From contig NZ_JAINFL010000005.1 in the NCBI RefSeq assembly GCF_022458895.1, positions 558,001-622,000 on the forward strand: a DNA stretch of 64,000 nucleotides, written 5' to 3'. The notes beneath the pieces were generated by a model. The model saw only the letters and a list, made by a program, of their open reading frames with translations, made no database searches and was not told where the DNA came from. The position numbers and the translations under genes are program-made. Shown here piece after piece: positions 18,302-26,697 of this stretch (within the stretch, counting starts at the first letter, position 1; every line of letters begins with the position of its first letter). The stretch comes from Roseihalotalea indica (GTDB taxonomy: Bacteria; Bacteroidota; Bacteroidia; Cytophagales; Cyclobacteriaceae).

Positions 18302-18393
18302 TTTTTGAAGGTAGTTGTGAATAGAGCAAACAATAAATAAAAATAGGACATTATTAGGTATACAAAAGTAAAGACTTTTAGTATTATTCAAGC

Positions 18394-18777
18394 ATGGAAA
18401 AATTACGGAGTATTTTGCTTATTGATGATGACGAGGTTACGAATTTTTTGAACCAAGAGTTGATGAGTGATTTACAGTTAGCTCAACAGGTAGAAACCTT
18501 AACCGATGCCCGACAGGCTTTAGAACTGGTAGAAGATCGATGTTCACAGGGCCAAGGTCCGGATTTAATCCTTTTAGACCTGAAAATGCCTGTATTCAGC
18601 GGTTTTGATTTTCTTAGTAGCTTCCAGAAATTGCCATCTTCCATGGTGCAACATATCAAAATAATTGTGCTGACAACCTCCAATAATCCGAAAGATATTC
18701 AAAGGCTTCAGGATTTGGGAATTGAGAATGTCCTTAACAAGCCCTTAACCAAAGAAAAAATACTGGACCTGGTGTAA
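18394..18777 (+). CDS. Single-domain response regulator
   Basis: The 127-residue receiver domain has no output domain. Acidic residues DDDE (11-14), the phospho-acceptor Asp62 in LILLDLKMP, the Thr/Ser switch in LTTSNN and the Lys in LNKPL are present. It lies divergently 92 bp from the ethylene-receptor-like kinase and is the obvious partner. Output must pass by protein contact or a phosphorelay, because no DNA-binding domain exists. Confidence 0.93.
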   Translation: MEKLRSILLIDDDEVTNFLNQELMSDLQLAQQVETLTDARQALELVEDRCSQGQGPDLILLDLKMPVFSGFDFLSSFQKLPSSMVQHIKIIVLTTSNNPKDIQRLQDLGIENVLNKPLTKEKILDLV

Positions 18778-18917
18778 TAGATTACATTAATCAAAAACTG
18801 CCGGGTAAATTGTGCTGAGGTAATATGAGTCAGGGCTGAAAATATCATGATTAGCCCATTATTTTACGCTCAAAATTTTCAATAAAACTCGATAGAGTTT
18901 CTCAACCTAATCTGATA

Positions 18918-20465
18918 ATGAAAAGAACCTTGGTGCTTATCTGGCTAATCCGAGTGGCTACAACGGTAGCAGCTCAGGAAGAGTATCGGCATGGGCCTAA
19001 TTCTCAGGCGTACGAGCAAATTCCTAAAGGAACGGTGAGCCAACATACCTGGATTAGCAAGATATACGACAGTACCACCCAGGAATATTATGTGTATGTG
19101 CCAGCGCAATACGATGCCGCTCAGCCAGCGGCACTGATGGTTTTTCAGGATGGCCATACTTATGTAAAAGAAGACGGTGATTTTCGGGTACCCACGGTGT
19201 TTGATAACCTCATTAGCCAGGGCAAAATGCCGGTTACCATCGGGTTATTTATTAATCCGGGGCACTCCACTGATGCCCCTTCGCCCGAGAGCCCCTGGCA
19301 AACAACCAACCGTAGTCTGGAGTACGACGATGTGTCGGATACGTACGGCCGATTTTTATTAGAGGAAATGATTCCCGAATTAAAAAGCCAATACAATATT
19401 TCCGACGACCCGAAGATGCATGCCATCAGTGGTATTTCCTCCGGCGGTATCTGTGCCTTTACCGCCGCCTGGTTTTACCCCGAACAGTTTCAGAAGGTAC
19501 TGAGCCACATTGGAAGTTTTACCGACATTCGGGGAGGTCATAACTACCCATCTATGATTCGCAAAAATGACCCAAAAAACATTAAAGTGTTTTTGCAGGA
19601 TGGCTCAAATGATCTGGATAACCAATTTGGAAACTGGTGGTTTGCCAATTTACAGATGGAAGCTGCCCTGAAATTCAAAGGATACGATTATAAATTTGCC
19701 CCAGGCACGGGTGAGCATAATGGACAGCATGGTGGAGCTATCCTGCCCGAGTCTCTGGCCTGGCTTTGGAGCGATGTGGTTCCGCCAAGAATAGCCTCAG
19801 GTGTGTATGCATTTCCTGAATCAGCGAAGGATACGGTGTTGATGCAGGGAGCCACTACGCATTTTTCAGAATTGAAATGTGAAGTAAGAATAATCCGTTC
19901 ATCCGAAAGTATACCTCTGCACAACCAGGATTACGAACAGATTTTTATCATCAAAGAAGGCGAAGTTACAGTTTCAATCAACAATGAGACAAAAACACTG
20001 GGGCCAAATAGCGTAGCGTTTTTGCTGCCCGGAGGTCAGGGGACGATGAAAGGAGCATCATCGGAAGCTACCTATTATGCGATGACCTATCGCGCAAACC
20101 AGAAAATGGATTTGGCCCGAGGCAAAGCAGATGGAGGCTCATTTATGATCGACTTCAATGAGCTGAAATTTAACGAGCATGACCGCGGCGGAATCAGAAA
20201 CTACTTTCACCGTGCTACTGCCATGTGCCCATACTATGAGATGCACGTAACGAATCTTAATCCGGGTATCAAAAGCCACGAGCCCCATACCCATGCCGCA
20301 GCTGAGCTTGTACTCATGATTGAGGGGGACACCGAAATGGAGATAGGTAACCAGATTTATCGGGCCAAACCAGGAGATGTGTACTTTCTGGCTTCTAATG
20401 TTCCCCATGCCATTAAAAACCTGGGCAACAAGCAGTGCATGTACTTTGCCTTTCAGTGGGAGTAG
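18918..20465 (+). CDS. Exported esterase fused to a bicupin
   Basis: The 515-residue protein has a Sec signal (cleavage near VAAQ, residue 20). Residues 25-290 form an esterase-D/enterochelin-esterase-like alpha/beta hydrolase: strand LMVFQDGH, nucleophile Ser174 in SGISSGGICAF, and GTGEHNGQHGG with a likely catalytic His. Residues about 300-515 carry two cupin repeats: HNQDYEQIFIIKEGEVTV and, more clearly metal-binding, HEPHTHAAAELVLMIEGDTE with PGDVYFLASNVPHAI. Cupins of this kind appear in (S)-ureidoglycine aminohydrolase and sugar-acid enzymes. The fused pair suggests that the ester product is handled by the cupin part, which is inference. No operon partner. Confidence 0.85.
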   Translation: MKRTLVLIWLIRVATTVAAQEEYRHGPNSQAYEQIPKGTVSQHTWISKIYDSTTQEYYVYVPAQYDAAQPAALMVFQDGHTYVKEDGDFRVPTVFDNLISQGKMPVTIGLFINPGHSTDAPSPESPWQTTNRSLEYDDVSDTYGRFLLEEMIPELKSQYNISDDPKMHAISGISSGGICAFTAAWFYPEQFQKVLSHIGSFTDIRGGHNYPSMIRKNDPKNIKVFLQDGSNDLDNQFGNWWFANLQMEAALKFKGYDYKFAPGTGEHNGQHGGAILPESLAWLWSDVVPPRIASGVYAFPESAKDTVLMQGATTHFSELKCEVRIIRSSESIPLHNQDYEQIFIIKEGEVTVSINNETKTLGPNSVAFLLPGGQGTMKGASSEATYYAMTYRANQKMDLARGKADGGSFMIDFNELKFNEHDRGGIRNYFHRATAMCPYYEMHVTNLNPGIKSHEPHTHAAAELVLMIEGDTEMEIGNQIYRAKPGDVYFLASNVPHAIKNLGNKQCMYFAFQWE

Positions 20466-20499
20466 TTAGTGATGATGAATGAATATTGACTGATGCACG

Positions 20500-20531
20500 A
20501 ATCATATTCATTTAGGTAAATGAATATGATT
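20500..20531. terminator. Strong AT-rich hairpin after the esterase-cupin gene
   Basis: A perfect 14-bp inverted repeat (20500-20513 with 20518-20531) with a 4-base AGGT loop starts 34 bp after the stop codon. It could terminate or protect the transcript, but no T-run follows directly. It overlaps the 42-bp repeat at 20521. Confidence 0.55.
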
Positions 20532-20562
20532 ACTTTGAAACGAGATCATGTTTTTATTCATC
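20521..20562. repeat. 42-bp structured repeat, copy A
   Basis: It shares 39 of 42 bases with 20704-20745. It can fold through the outer arms TGAATA/TATTCA and the inner arms ATGAT/ATCAT around TACTTTGAAACGAG. Confidence 0.7.
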
Positions 20563-20570
20563 ACTTGCCC

Positions 20571-20602
20571 TCCTCAGAGTCACTCGAAGAGGACTCTGAG
20601 GA
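20571..20602. repeat. 11-bp perfect hairpin
   Basis: Arms 20571-20581 and 20592-20602 (core CCTCAGAGTC/GACTCTGAGG) enclose a 10-base loop. There is no T-run on either side. It sits between the two copies of the 42-bp repeat in the 454-bp convergent gap. Confidence 0.6.
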
Positions 20603-20648
20603 CTTGAAAAACTTTTGATTTAGTTTTGATGACTTAAAAAACTCATCG

Positions 20649-20683
20649 CGCCACGCGGTGGTCGCCACGCGGTGGGCGCCACG
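20649..20683. repeat. Tandem 14-mer, 2.5 copies
   Basis: CGCCACGCGGTGGT, CGCCACGCGGTGGG and a partial CGCCACG follow each other. It is a GC-rich island inside an AT-rich gap. Confidence 0.7.
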
Positions 20684-20703
20684 AAGGCCGTAATAATCTT
20701 AAA

Positions 20704-20745
20704 TGAATATAATTACTTTGAAACGAGATTATATTTTTATTCATC
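20704..20745. repeat. 42-bp structured repeat, copy B
   Basis: The differences from copy A include a paired change in the inner stem: ATGAT/ATCAT in A becomes ATAAT/ATTAT in B, keeping the pairing. The outer arms TGAATA/TATTCA are unchanged. The rest of the gap (20746-20919) shows no gene. Confidence 0.7.
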
Positions 20746-20919
20746 CCATTTCACAATGAATTCTCAGTCCTATCATTTAGCGTGTCATAGAGTATAAAAT
20801 TCACTGCTCTGACCCACTTTCGTATTCTGTTCTGCAACCTAACCTGTATGTTGGCTCAGGGATACAGTACCCCCAATCTTCCCTGACAGAGAGTACTATA
20901 TCCTGATGTGTTTGGTATC

Positions 20920-23109
20920 TTATGCCTTTAAAGCCTCCCGTACTCGTTCAGGGGTGAAGGGTAAATGGCGCAGTCGCTTACCGGTAAGTGCGGCAAATGC
21001 ATTGGCGATGGCTCCGGCCACCACGGGCAAACTGGCTTCACCCACGCCTTGCGGAGGCTCTTCCGAAGGTATCATGGCAATCTCAATACTTTCCGGGATA
21101 TCCGTAATGCGCAGCAGAAGATAATCATTGAAATTGTGCTGTTGAACTTGTCCATTTTGGATGGTGATACTTTCCTCCAGCACGCTGCTCATTCCCATAA
21201 TAATTCCGCCTTCCATCTGGGCTATTACATTATCGGGTTGTACGACAATGCCCGCATCCACTGCCGACCAGAAATGATGAACGATGATTTTCCCCTTTTC
21301 CCGGTCTACCGAAATTTCGCAGATACCCGTACAGAGTGAACCACTTCGTTCGCCAAAAGCAATGCCTCTTGCCCGACCTTCTGGGGGCGGGGTACTCCAA
21401 TTAGCCATAGCCGCCGCTTTTTCCAATGTTTGTAGTGCTCGCGGAGAGTTCTTCATCAGCTTCCGGCGAAACTCGTAGGGATCTACTCCCTGATCAGTCG
21501 CGATCTCATCCATAAAAGATTCAATAGCAAACTTATTGGGCCCATGCCCCACCGCTCGCCAGTGCTTCAGTCGGATGCCGTTTTCCACTCCCCGTTCCTC
21601 GAGATGCTGATTAGGAATAGCGTAGAACTCATTTCTGCCCCCACTGGTCAACAAGCCACCACCATCACCCACCACGCAGTGCAACAGCCCGGTTAGATTT
21701 CCGGAAGCATCGGTGCTGGCTTGCAGGCGTTGGAAGGACATGGGGCGGTACATTCCGTAGCGCAGATCATCCTCTCGGGTCCAGATAAGTTTTACTGGCC
21801 GGGAGACGGCTTTGGATAAATGAACTGCCTCGATGATGGAATCATGGTTAGAACGTCTTCCCAAACCTCCCCCCAGAAAGTGCTGGTGCAGCGTTACTCG
21901 GGAAGGATCAATCTGCAATTCCTCGGCGATGGTCTCAGCTACCGAACCGGGCCCTTGCGTGCCTGCCCAGATCTCGGCACTACTGCCGTCGGCTGCTACC
22001 GAGGCAATCGCGTTTAGCGGTTCCATCTGGGCGTGGTATATGTAATCATTTTTGTAGTCGGCTGAGTAGGTTTTGGCGGCGGTTGAATATGCCTGGCTAA
22101 AGTTGCCTTCGTCAATCAATATTTCACCGGGTTGTCCTTCATTGGCTATCTTTTCGTAGAGTGCAAAGGCTTCCTGGCTGCTATGCCCCACGGCTTTCAC
22201 ATCATCACTCCACTGTATTCTTAGCCTGCTTTTCGCATTCAATGCCTGTTCCACCGACTTGGCAACAACACCCACGCCGTGATCCAGCATCACCAGATCA
22301 ACGACTCCACCCATCTCCCGGATTCGGTCTTCATTTTGTAGCGTAGGGCTGGCACCGTGGATGTTGCCCCGCTCAATCACTCCGTACAGCATATCCGGTA
22401 CCTGCACATCCATCGCAAACAGTGCTGATCCGTCTGTCTTGGCCGGAATATCATAACGAGGGATGACCGACCCAATCAACCGAAACTGACTAGATTGCTT
22501 AAATTGTTCTGGCGGAATATCCGGTATCAACTCCGGTACTTTCAGAAATGAGGTAGTTTCACCGTAACTGACCCGGCGATTACTCTTTTGATGAACGACG
22601 ATGCCTGGTTCGGTGGTTAACTCTGATATCGGAACCTGCCAGTGATCGGCCACGCTATTCAGCAGTACATACCGAGCCTGAGCCCCGGCCTGCCGTAAGC
22701 TGTCAAAGTAGCCTGAGACTGACCAACTGCCTACGGTGAGCATGATCTTACTGCCGCCCCAGCGGGTTAAACCGTAGACGTCGGGTTCGATCGGAGCATT
22801 CTCAATACGCACCTTAGACCAGTCGGCATCCAGTTCTTCGGCCAGAATCACCGGCAAAGCGGTCATGGAGCCCTGACCCATTTCGGCTGCCGGATTGTAA
22901 ATGGTGATCTGTCCATCGGGTTCTATCCGCACCCAGGCTGTGATCTCGCTGGCTTCCGCTGGCTTTGTTTCCGAATCTTTGTTGCCTGAACCCAGTTTGG
23001 GTGCCAGGGCATAGGCCGTAATGGAGATGGTAACACCCCCGGCAGTCGCCAGAAACTTACGTCGGGAAATAGTAGAAGGCCGGGTATCGGAAGGAGTTAC
23101 GTTTTTCAT
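20920..23109 (-). CDS. Molybdenum hydroxylase large subunit (isoquinoline 1-oxidoreductase/aldehyde oxidase type)
   Basis: The 729-residue Moco-binding subunit of the xanthine dehydrogenase family is closest in layout to IorB. The N-terminus carries a twin-arginine signal (STISRRKFLATAGG), so the cofactor-loaded enzyme is exported folded. Typical motifs are GQGSMTALPVILAEEL, the central HQHFLGGGLGRR and the C-terminal GVGEASLPVVAGAIANA with the catalytic Glu. Such enzymes hydroxylate N-heterocycles or oxidise aldehydes. No cytochrome c partner gene is adjacent. It lies 45 bp after its iron-sulfur subunit and forms a two-gene operon with it. The substrate is unknown. Confidence 0.92.
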   Translation of the reverse strand: MKNVTPSDTRPSTISRRKFLATAGGVTISITAYALAPKLGSGNKDSETKPAEASEITAWVRIEPDGQITIYNPAAEMGQGSMTALPVILAEELDADWSKVRIENAPIEPDVYGLTRWGGSKIMLTVGSWSVSGYFDSLRQAGAQARYVLLNSVADHWQVPISELTTEPGIVVHQKSNRRVSYGETTSFLKVPELIPDIPPEQFKQSSQFRLIGSVIPRYDIPAKTDGSALFAMDVQVPDMLYGVIERGNIHGASPTLQNEDRIREMGGVVDLVMLDHGVGVVAKSVEQALNAKSRLRIQWSDDVKAVGHSSQEAFALYEKIANEGQPGEILIDEGNFSQAYSTAAKTYSADYKNDYIYHAQMEPLNAIASVAADGSSAEIWAGTQGPGSVAETIAEELQIDPSRVTLHQHFLGGGLGRRSNHDSIIEAVHLSKAVSRPVKLIWTREDDLRYGMYRPMSFQRLQASTDASGNLTGLLHCVVGDGGGLLTSGGRNEFYAIPNQHLEERGVENGIRLKHWRAVGHGPNKFAIESFMDEIATDQGVDPYEFRRKLMKNSPRALQTLEKAAAMANWSTPPPEGRARGIAFGERSGSLCTGICEISVDREKGKIIVHHFWSAVDAGIVVQPDNVIAQMEGGIIMGMSSVLEESITIQNGQVQQHNFNDYLLLRITDIPESIEIAMIPSEEPPQGVGEASLPVVAGAIANAFAALTGKRLRHLPFTPERVREALKA

Positions 23110-23154
23110 AAGATAAGTAGAGATAAAGACTATAGTATGCAGGAGTTCTTTTAC

Positions 23155-23643
23155 TTACTCCTCATTGATCGAGGTTTGACCTTGGCTTGCTTCGGCGGCT
23201 AGCTGAACCGCTTTCAGGATACGCATGTAGGTACCGCAACGGCAGAGATTCCCCCGCATATGGTTAAGGATATCTTCCCGACTGGGGTTAGGATTCGTAT
23301 CCAGCAAGGTGGCCGCTTGCATAATCTGCCCGGACTGGCAATAGCCGCACTGGGGTACCTGAGCCTCAACCCAGGCTTTTTGTAACGGATGAGAACCATC
23401 TTTGGACAAGCCCTCAATAGTCGTGATCTCCTGACCCGTGGCCATAGCTGCTACTGGTAAGCTACAAGCTTTCATAGCATGACCATCCACATGAACGGTA
23501 CAGGCCCCACACTGGGAGATACCACATCCGAATTTCGTCCCCATCAGCCCCAGGTGTTCGCGAATCACCCACAATAAAGGGGTTTGCGGATCAGTATCCA
23601 CCGTTTTACTTTGTCCGTTGATCTTAAGCGAATAGGTAGGCAT
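23155..23643 (-). CDS. [2Fe-2S] small subunit of molybdenum hydroxylase
   Basis: The 162-residue IorA-type subunit transfers electrons away from the Moco subunit encoded just downstream. The plant-type ferredoxin cluster ligands lie in [17 protein letters not shown] and a later Cys; the second cluster is bound by CGYCQSG and NLCRCGTY. It lacks its own signal peptide and is probably carried across the membrane with the Tat-signalled large subunit. Confidence 0.95.
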   Translation of the reverse strand: MPTYSLKINGQSKTVDTDPQTPLLWVIREHLGLMGTKFGCGISQCGACTVHVDGHAMKACSLPVAAMATGQEITTIEGLSKDGSHPLQKAWVEAQVPQCGYCQSGQIMQAATLLDTNPNPSREDILNHMRGNLCRCGTYMRILKAVQLAAEASQGQTSINEE

Positions 23644-23954
23644 ATTGTAAAAGTTGAATAGAACTATCTTAGGGTTAAAGTAGCGAAAAATTCAATGGAA
23701 TGAAAGGTCGTGGCAATAAGGACTATCAGTAAATAATGCTTTAGAGTTTACTCAAAAGTTGGTCGTACCTTATACGATCTCATGCTGCAGAGCTATAGCG
23801 ATTATCTTTGGTTTCATTAACGCTCTGTGAAGTCCGGCTGCTAGTTGTGGATAACGCTTCTCCGTTCATTTTTAGTGATTCTATGGGCGTATACTTTTAA
23901 AGAAGGTTTTGCGGCAGCGAGCCAACCTTCCTATTCACCAATGGTGAAACAACG
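23644..23954. other. Gene-free stretch upstream of the hydroxylase operon
   Basis: The 311 bp between the glycosidase stop and the iron-sulfur subunit show no frame or repeat. The stretch probably carries the promoter of the hydroxylase pair; no clear box was found. Confidence 0.45.
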
Positions 23955-26324
23955 CTATAGCTGTTCATAACGAATGGTTCTTACCCCAAAAATAGGTCCG
24001 GCGCGGTGCCCTTCGTGGGGTAAGAACTCAACGTGTACGGAGGTTTTGTTTCGGGTAAGACTTTTAGGGAGGTCGTAATGGATGTCCAGAAAATATCCGT
24101 CTTTGATGCCGGAAATATTCTGGGTGGCAATCACGCTGTCTTCTACCACGATGTCAAAGGTTTTGGAGCCGGTGTAGCCGCCCCAGTACTCCACTACCAA
24201 TTGCATGGGCTCGTCAGCCAGTACCTGCATGTCGAATGAGAACTGTCCGCCCCGTTCGGCCTGCCGGGCTTTTTTTCCTTTTTGTTCTACCACGTAGGTT
24301 TTCTCGCTCTGGAAATTATGGTTGCGCTCGGGCTGCATTTCACCCGGCTGAAAAAAGTCATGGGTGAGCAATTCCAACTTTTTCTTACGGGCTTGTTCTT
24401 CTTCGTAAGCGGCCTGGAACTGCCGCCATTTTTCCTGGTTGAACAGGTCAAAGTAAACCGAATAACGCCGGTCAGTAAAAGTGTAAAATGGTTTTAAGGT
24501 GAAATCGCGAGGTTCGCCCGCCTCTAGGGTTTTAAAAGTGTTACTCGCATCGGGAACCAGTTTGATCCAGGCATTGGGGTCACGATTTTCGGCCATCAGG
24601 CGGGGCACGTAATCCGAATCATTGGCTTGCGGATCATCCTGGGGGCCAAGGTCACCCGCCATCACCAGCGGGCCGTACATGACGGCAATGCGGTCGCCAT
24701 CATCTGGCATTCCTTCCAGCCTCAGGGTAAAAGGCATTTTAATGCTAATCTTGTCACCAGTTTTCCAGGTTCTTTTAATCGGGAAGAAAGAGCCGGGTTT
24801 TGAAGAAATGTCAACAGCTTCTCCATTAACGCTCACCTGAAGGGATTCTTCCGCCAACCAGTAGGGATGGCGCAGCATCAAAGTGAGTTCAGTCGGTTGT
24901 TTTGTCTGGATTTCTAATGTAGTGCCTTGTTCTTCAGGGTACTGCGTTTTCTGAGTGAGTGTAAGTCCTTTTTCTTCCCATTGCAGCTCAGAGGCGATAA
25001 ACTGACTGATGTACAATTCTTCGTCGTTATGAAAATAGATGTTGGCGGCGTACTTACTGTGGTTTTCCATGCCGGTGCCTACACAGCAGGTAAATCCCAT
25101 TGGGTTTTGGTAATGTTTATGACCACCCATTTCCAGGGAAAGGTTGTAAATGACCTGACCATTTTCAGGGTGTTGGGAAGAAAGAATCTGGTTGAGTAAA
25201 GCCCGCTCGTAATAATCAGCTACCTTAGCCGAAGCCTCCCAGGCAAACAAATGACGGCTGAGCTTGAGCATGTTATACACATTGCAGGTTTCGGTCGTCT
25301 CATCGCTCAGGCGGTTGCGCAAAGTGTCGGGTGGACCAAAATATTCGTGATTAGCGTTACCACCGGTCACATAGGAATGATGGTCTACCACGGTGTTCCA
25401 AAAGAAGGTGGCGGCCTTCCGCTCATGTTCGTTACCCGTCAGTTCATACTCCCGGGCCAGCCCGATTAGTTTGGGAATCTGGGTGTTGGCATGGGTGCCG
25501 GGTAGTACATCTTCACCCGCCGCTAGCGGGTCTAGAATTTCTTTATGATAAAAAACATTCGCTAGCGTCATATACTTCTCATCACCGGTTTCGGCGTACA
25601 GGTCGGCCAGCACTTCGTTCATGCCGCCGTATTCGCAATTGAGCATTTCCTGAATCTGTTCTTCGGTCAGGTCATCCACAATTGTGCCGATCCAATCGGC
25701 AAAGCCAGTAGCCACTTTGAGAGCTTTTTCATTACCGCATAACTGGTAAGCATCCCGAAGTCCGGCTAGTATTTTGTGCTGGGTGTAGAAGGGCGACCAT
25801 AAACCGTTCAGGTCAAAGCCATGGGAGCGAATGTCGCCTTTGGCTACTTCTTCTTCAAAGATTTTCTTAGCTCCAGGAAACGCCCCCAAATACCCATCAC
25901 CCTGGGCTTGCTGTACCTCGGCCAGTTCGTCCACCATGTAGTTTACCCGTTCCTGAAAGCGTTCATCCTGAGTAGTTTTATACATCAGCGCACAGGCACT
26001 CAGGTAATGCCCCAGACTATGACCCGCCAGTGATTCTCCTTCCCAGCCATCATAGTGCTCAGCTCTCGGTTCCAGTCCTGCAGACTCCCGAAACCAGGCG
26101 AGCAAACGGTTGGGCTCATATTGCAGTAATGAGGTGATATTTAATTCGGTGGCATGCTTAAACGGCCCGTCCAGCAGTTTTGCCCGCGCCATGTCGAAGG
26201 GCAATACCTTAAAGGATACCTTTTCCGGCCCATCAGTTTTTATACGAATATCTTCCTCCTTTTCTGCTTGGCAAGCGAAGAGCAGGTAACAGCTTAACAT
26301 AATGGTGGTGATGCTTTTTATCAT
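23955..26324 (-). CDS. GH127/GH146-type beta-L-arabinofuranosidase, lipoprotein
   Basis: The enzyme has 789 residues from the ATG at 26324; the frame is open further upstream, but that part runs through repeat DNA and would hide the lipoprotein signal (MIKSITTIMLSCYLLFAC, Cys18). The DUF1680 (alpha/alpha)6-barrel spans about 45-600. The zinc-thiolate active site of the clan is present: Glu345 and Cys347 in ETTETCN, and Cys413-Cys414 in GFTCCVG, the latter pair including the cysteine nucleophile position in HypBA1. WEGESLAGHSLGHYLSA is typical of this subgroup. A C-terminal beta domain follows. The family removes beta-L-arabinofuranose, including that on hydroxyproline. It is downstream of a second GH127 gene in the SusCD locus. 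Confidence 0.88.
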   Translation of the reverse strand: MIKSITTIMLSCYLLFACQAEKEEDIRIKTDGPEKVSFKVLPFDMARAKLLDGPFKHATELNITSLLQYEPNRLLAWFRESAGLEPRAEHYDGWEGESLAGHSLGHYLSACALMYKTTQDERFQERVNYMVDELAEVQQAQGDGYLGAFPGAKKIFEEEVAKGDIRSHGFDLNGLWSPFYTQHKILAGLRDAYQLCGNEKALKVATGFADWIGTIVDDLTEEQIQEMLNCEYGGMNEVLADLYAETGDEKYMTLANVFYHKEILDPLAAGEDVLPGTHANTQIPKLIGLAREYELTGNEHERKAATFFWNTVVDHHSYVTGGNANHEYFGPPDTLRNRLSDETTETCNVYNMLKLSRHLFAWEASAKVADYYERALLNQILSSQHPENGQVIYNLSLEMGGHKHYQNPMGFTCCVGTGMENHSKYAANIYFHNDEELYISQFIASELQWEEKGLTLTQKTQYPEEQGTTLEIQTKQPTELTLMLRHPYWLAEESLQVSVNGEAVDISSKPGSFFPIKRTWKTGDKISIKMPFTLRLEGMPDDGDRIAVMYGPLVMAGDLGPQDDPQANDSDYVPRLMAENRDPNAWIKLVPDASNTFKTLEAGEPRDFTLKPFYTFTDRRYSVYFDLFNQEKWRQFQAAYEEEQARKKKLELLTHDFFQPGEMQPERNHNFQSEKTYVVEQKGKKARQAERGGQFSFDMQVLADEPMQLVVEYWGGYTGSKTFDIVVEDSVIATQNISGIKDGYFLDIHYDLPKSLTRNKTSVHVEFLPHEGHRAGPIFGVRTIRYEQL

Positions 26325-26456
26325 GAGAATGAGTAAGTGAGATAATGAGTTAGTGAAGAGTGAGTGGGAAGACGGAAGTCCGAAGACCGGAGTTGATGGC
26401 AAGGTGCTGTGAGCCGGGAGCATGGTGTTGATAGATTGAAGATTCACTTTCTCGTC

Positions 26457-26597
26457 GTCGGAGACTTCGTCGGAGACTTCGTCGGAGACTTCGTCGGAGA
26501 CTTCGTCGGAGACTTCGTCGGAGACTTCGGAAGTTTTGAGTCATTATACGTTCTGGGTACTTAATTTCTTAAACTTCCGAAGTCTCCGACGAAGTCT
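26457..26597. repeat. Tandem 12-mer array with long inverted repeat, copy 1
   Basis: Six perfect copies of GTCGGAGACTTC fill 26457-26528. The last units form the left arm (26510-26536) of a 27-bp perfect inverted repeat whose right arm is 26571-26597, with a 34-base loop. A related element is at 51164-51256. It lies in the 373-bp gap between the two GH127 genes and holds no gene; the open frame through it (Arg-Ser-Leu repeats) is a by-product. Confidence 0.85.
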
Positions 26598-26697
26598 AGC
26601 CCGGTGATGAGGAGAATTGAGATACATGAGCAAACGATCAATCGGGCGTAATCAACCATCAGCAATTTAGCCATTGAACAATTTAACAATCAACACA

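Noticed and set aside
16775..18391. Longer kinase start at TTG 18391
   Set aside because: The extra 30 residues have no counterpart in the family; the ATG at 18301 aligns with ETR1-like starts.
26350..26544. Open frame with Arg-Arg-Ser-Leu repeats (minus strand)
   Set aside because: It is the translation of the 12-mer tandem array; period 12 keeps the frame open. No start context or family.
26457..26597. CRISPR array
   Set aside because: Units are contiguous 12-mers without spacers and no cas genes are present.
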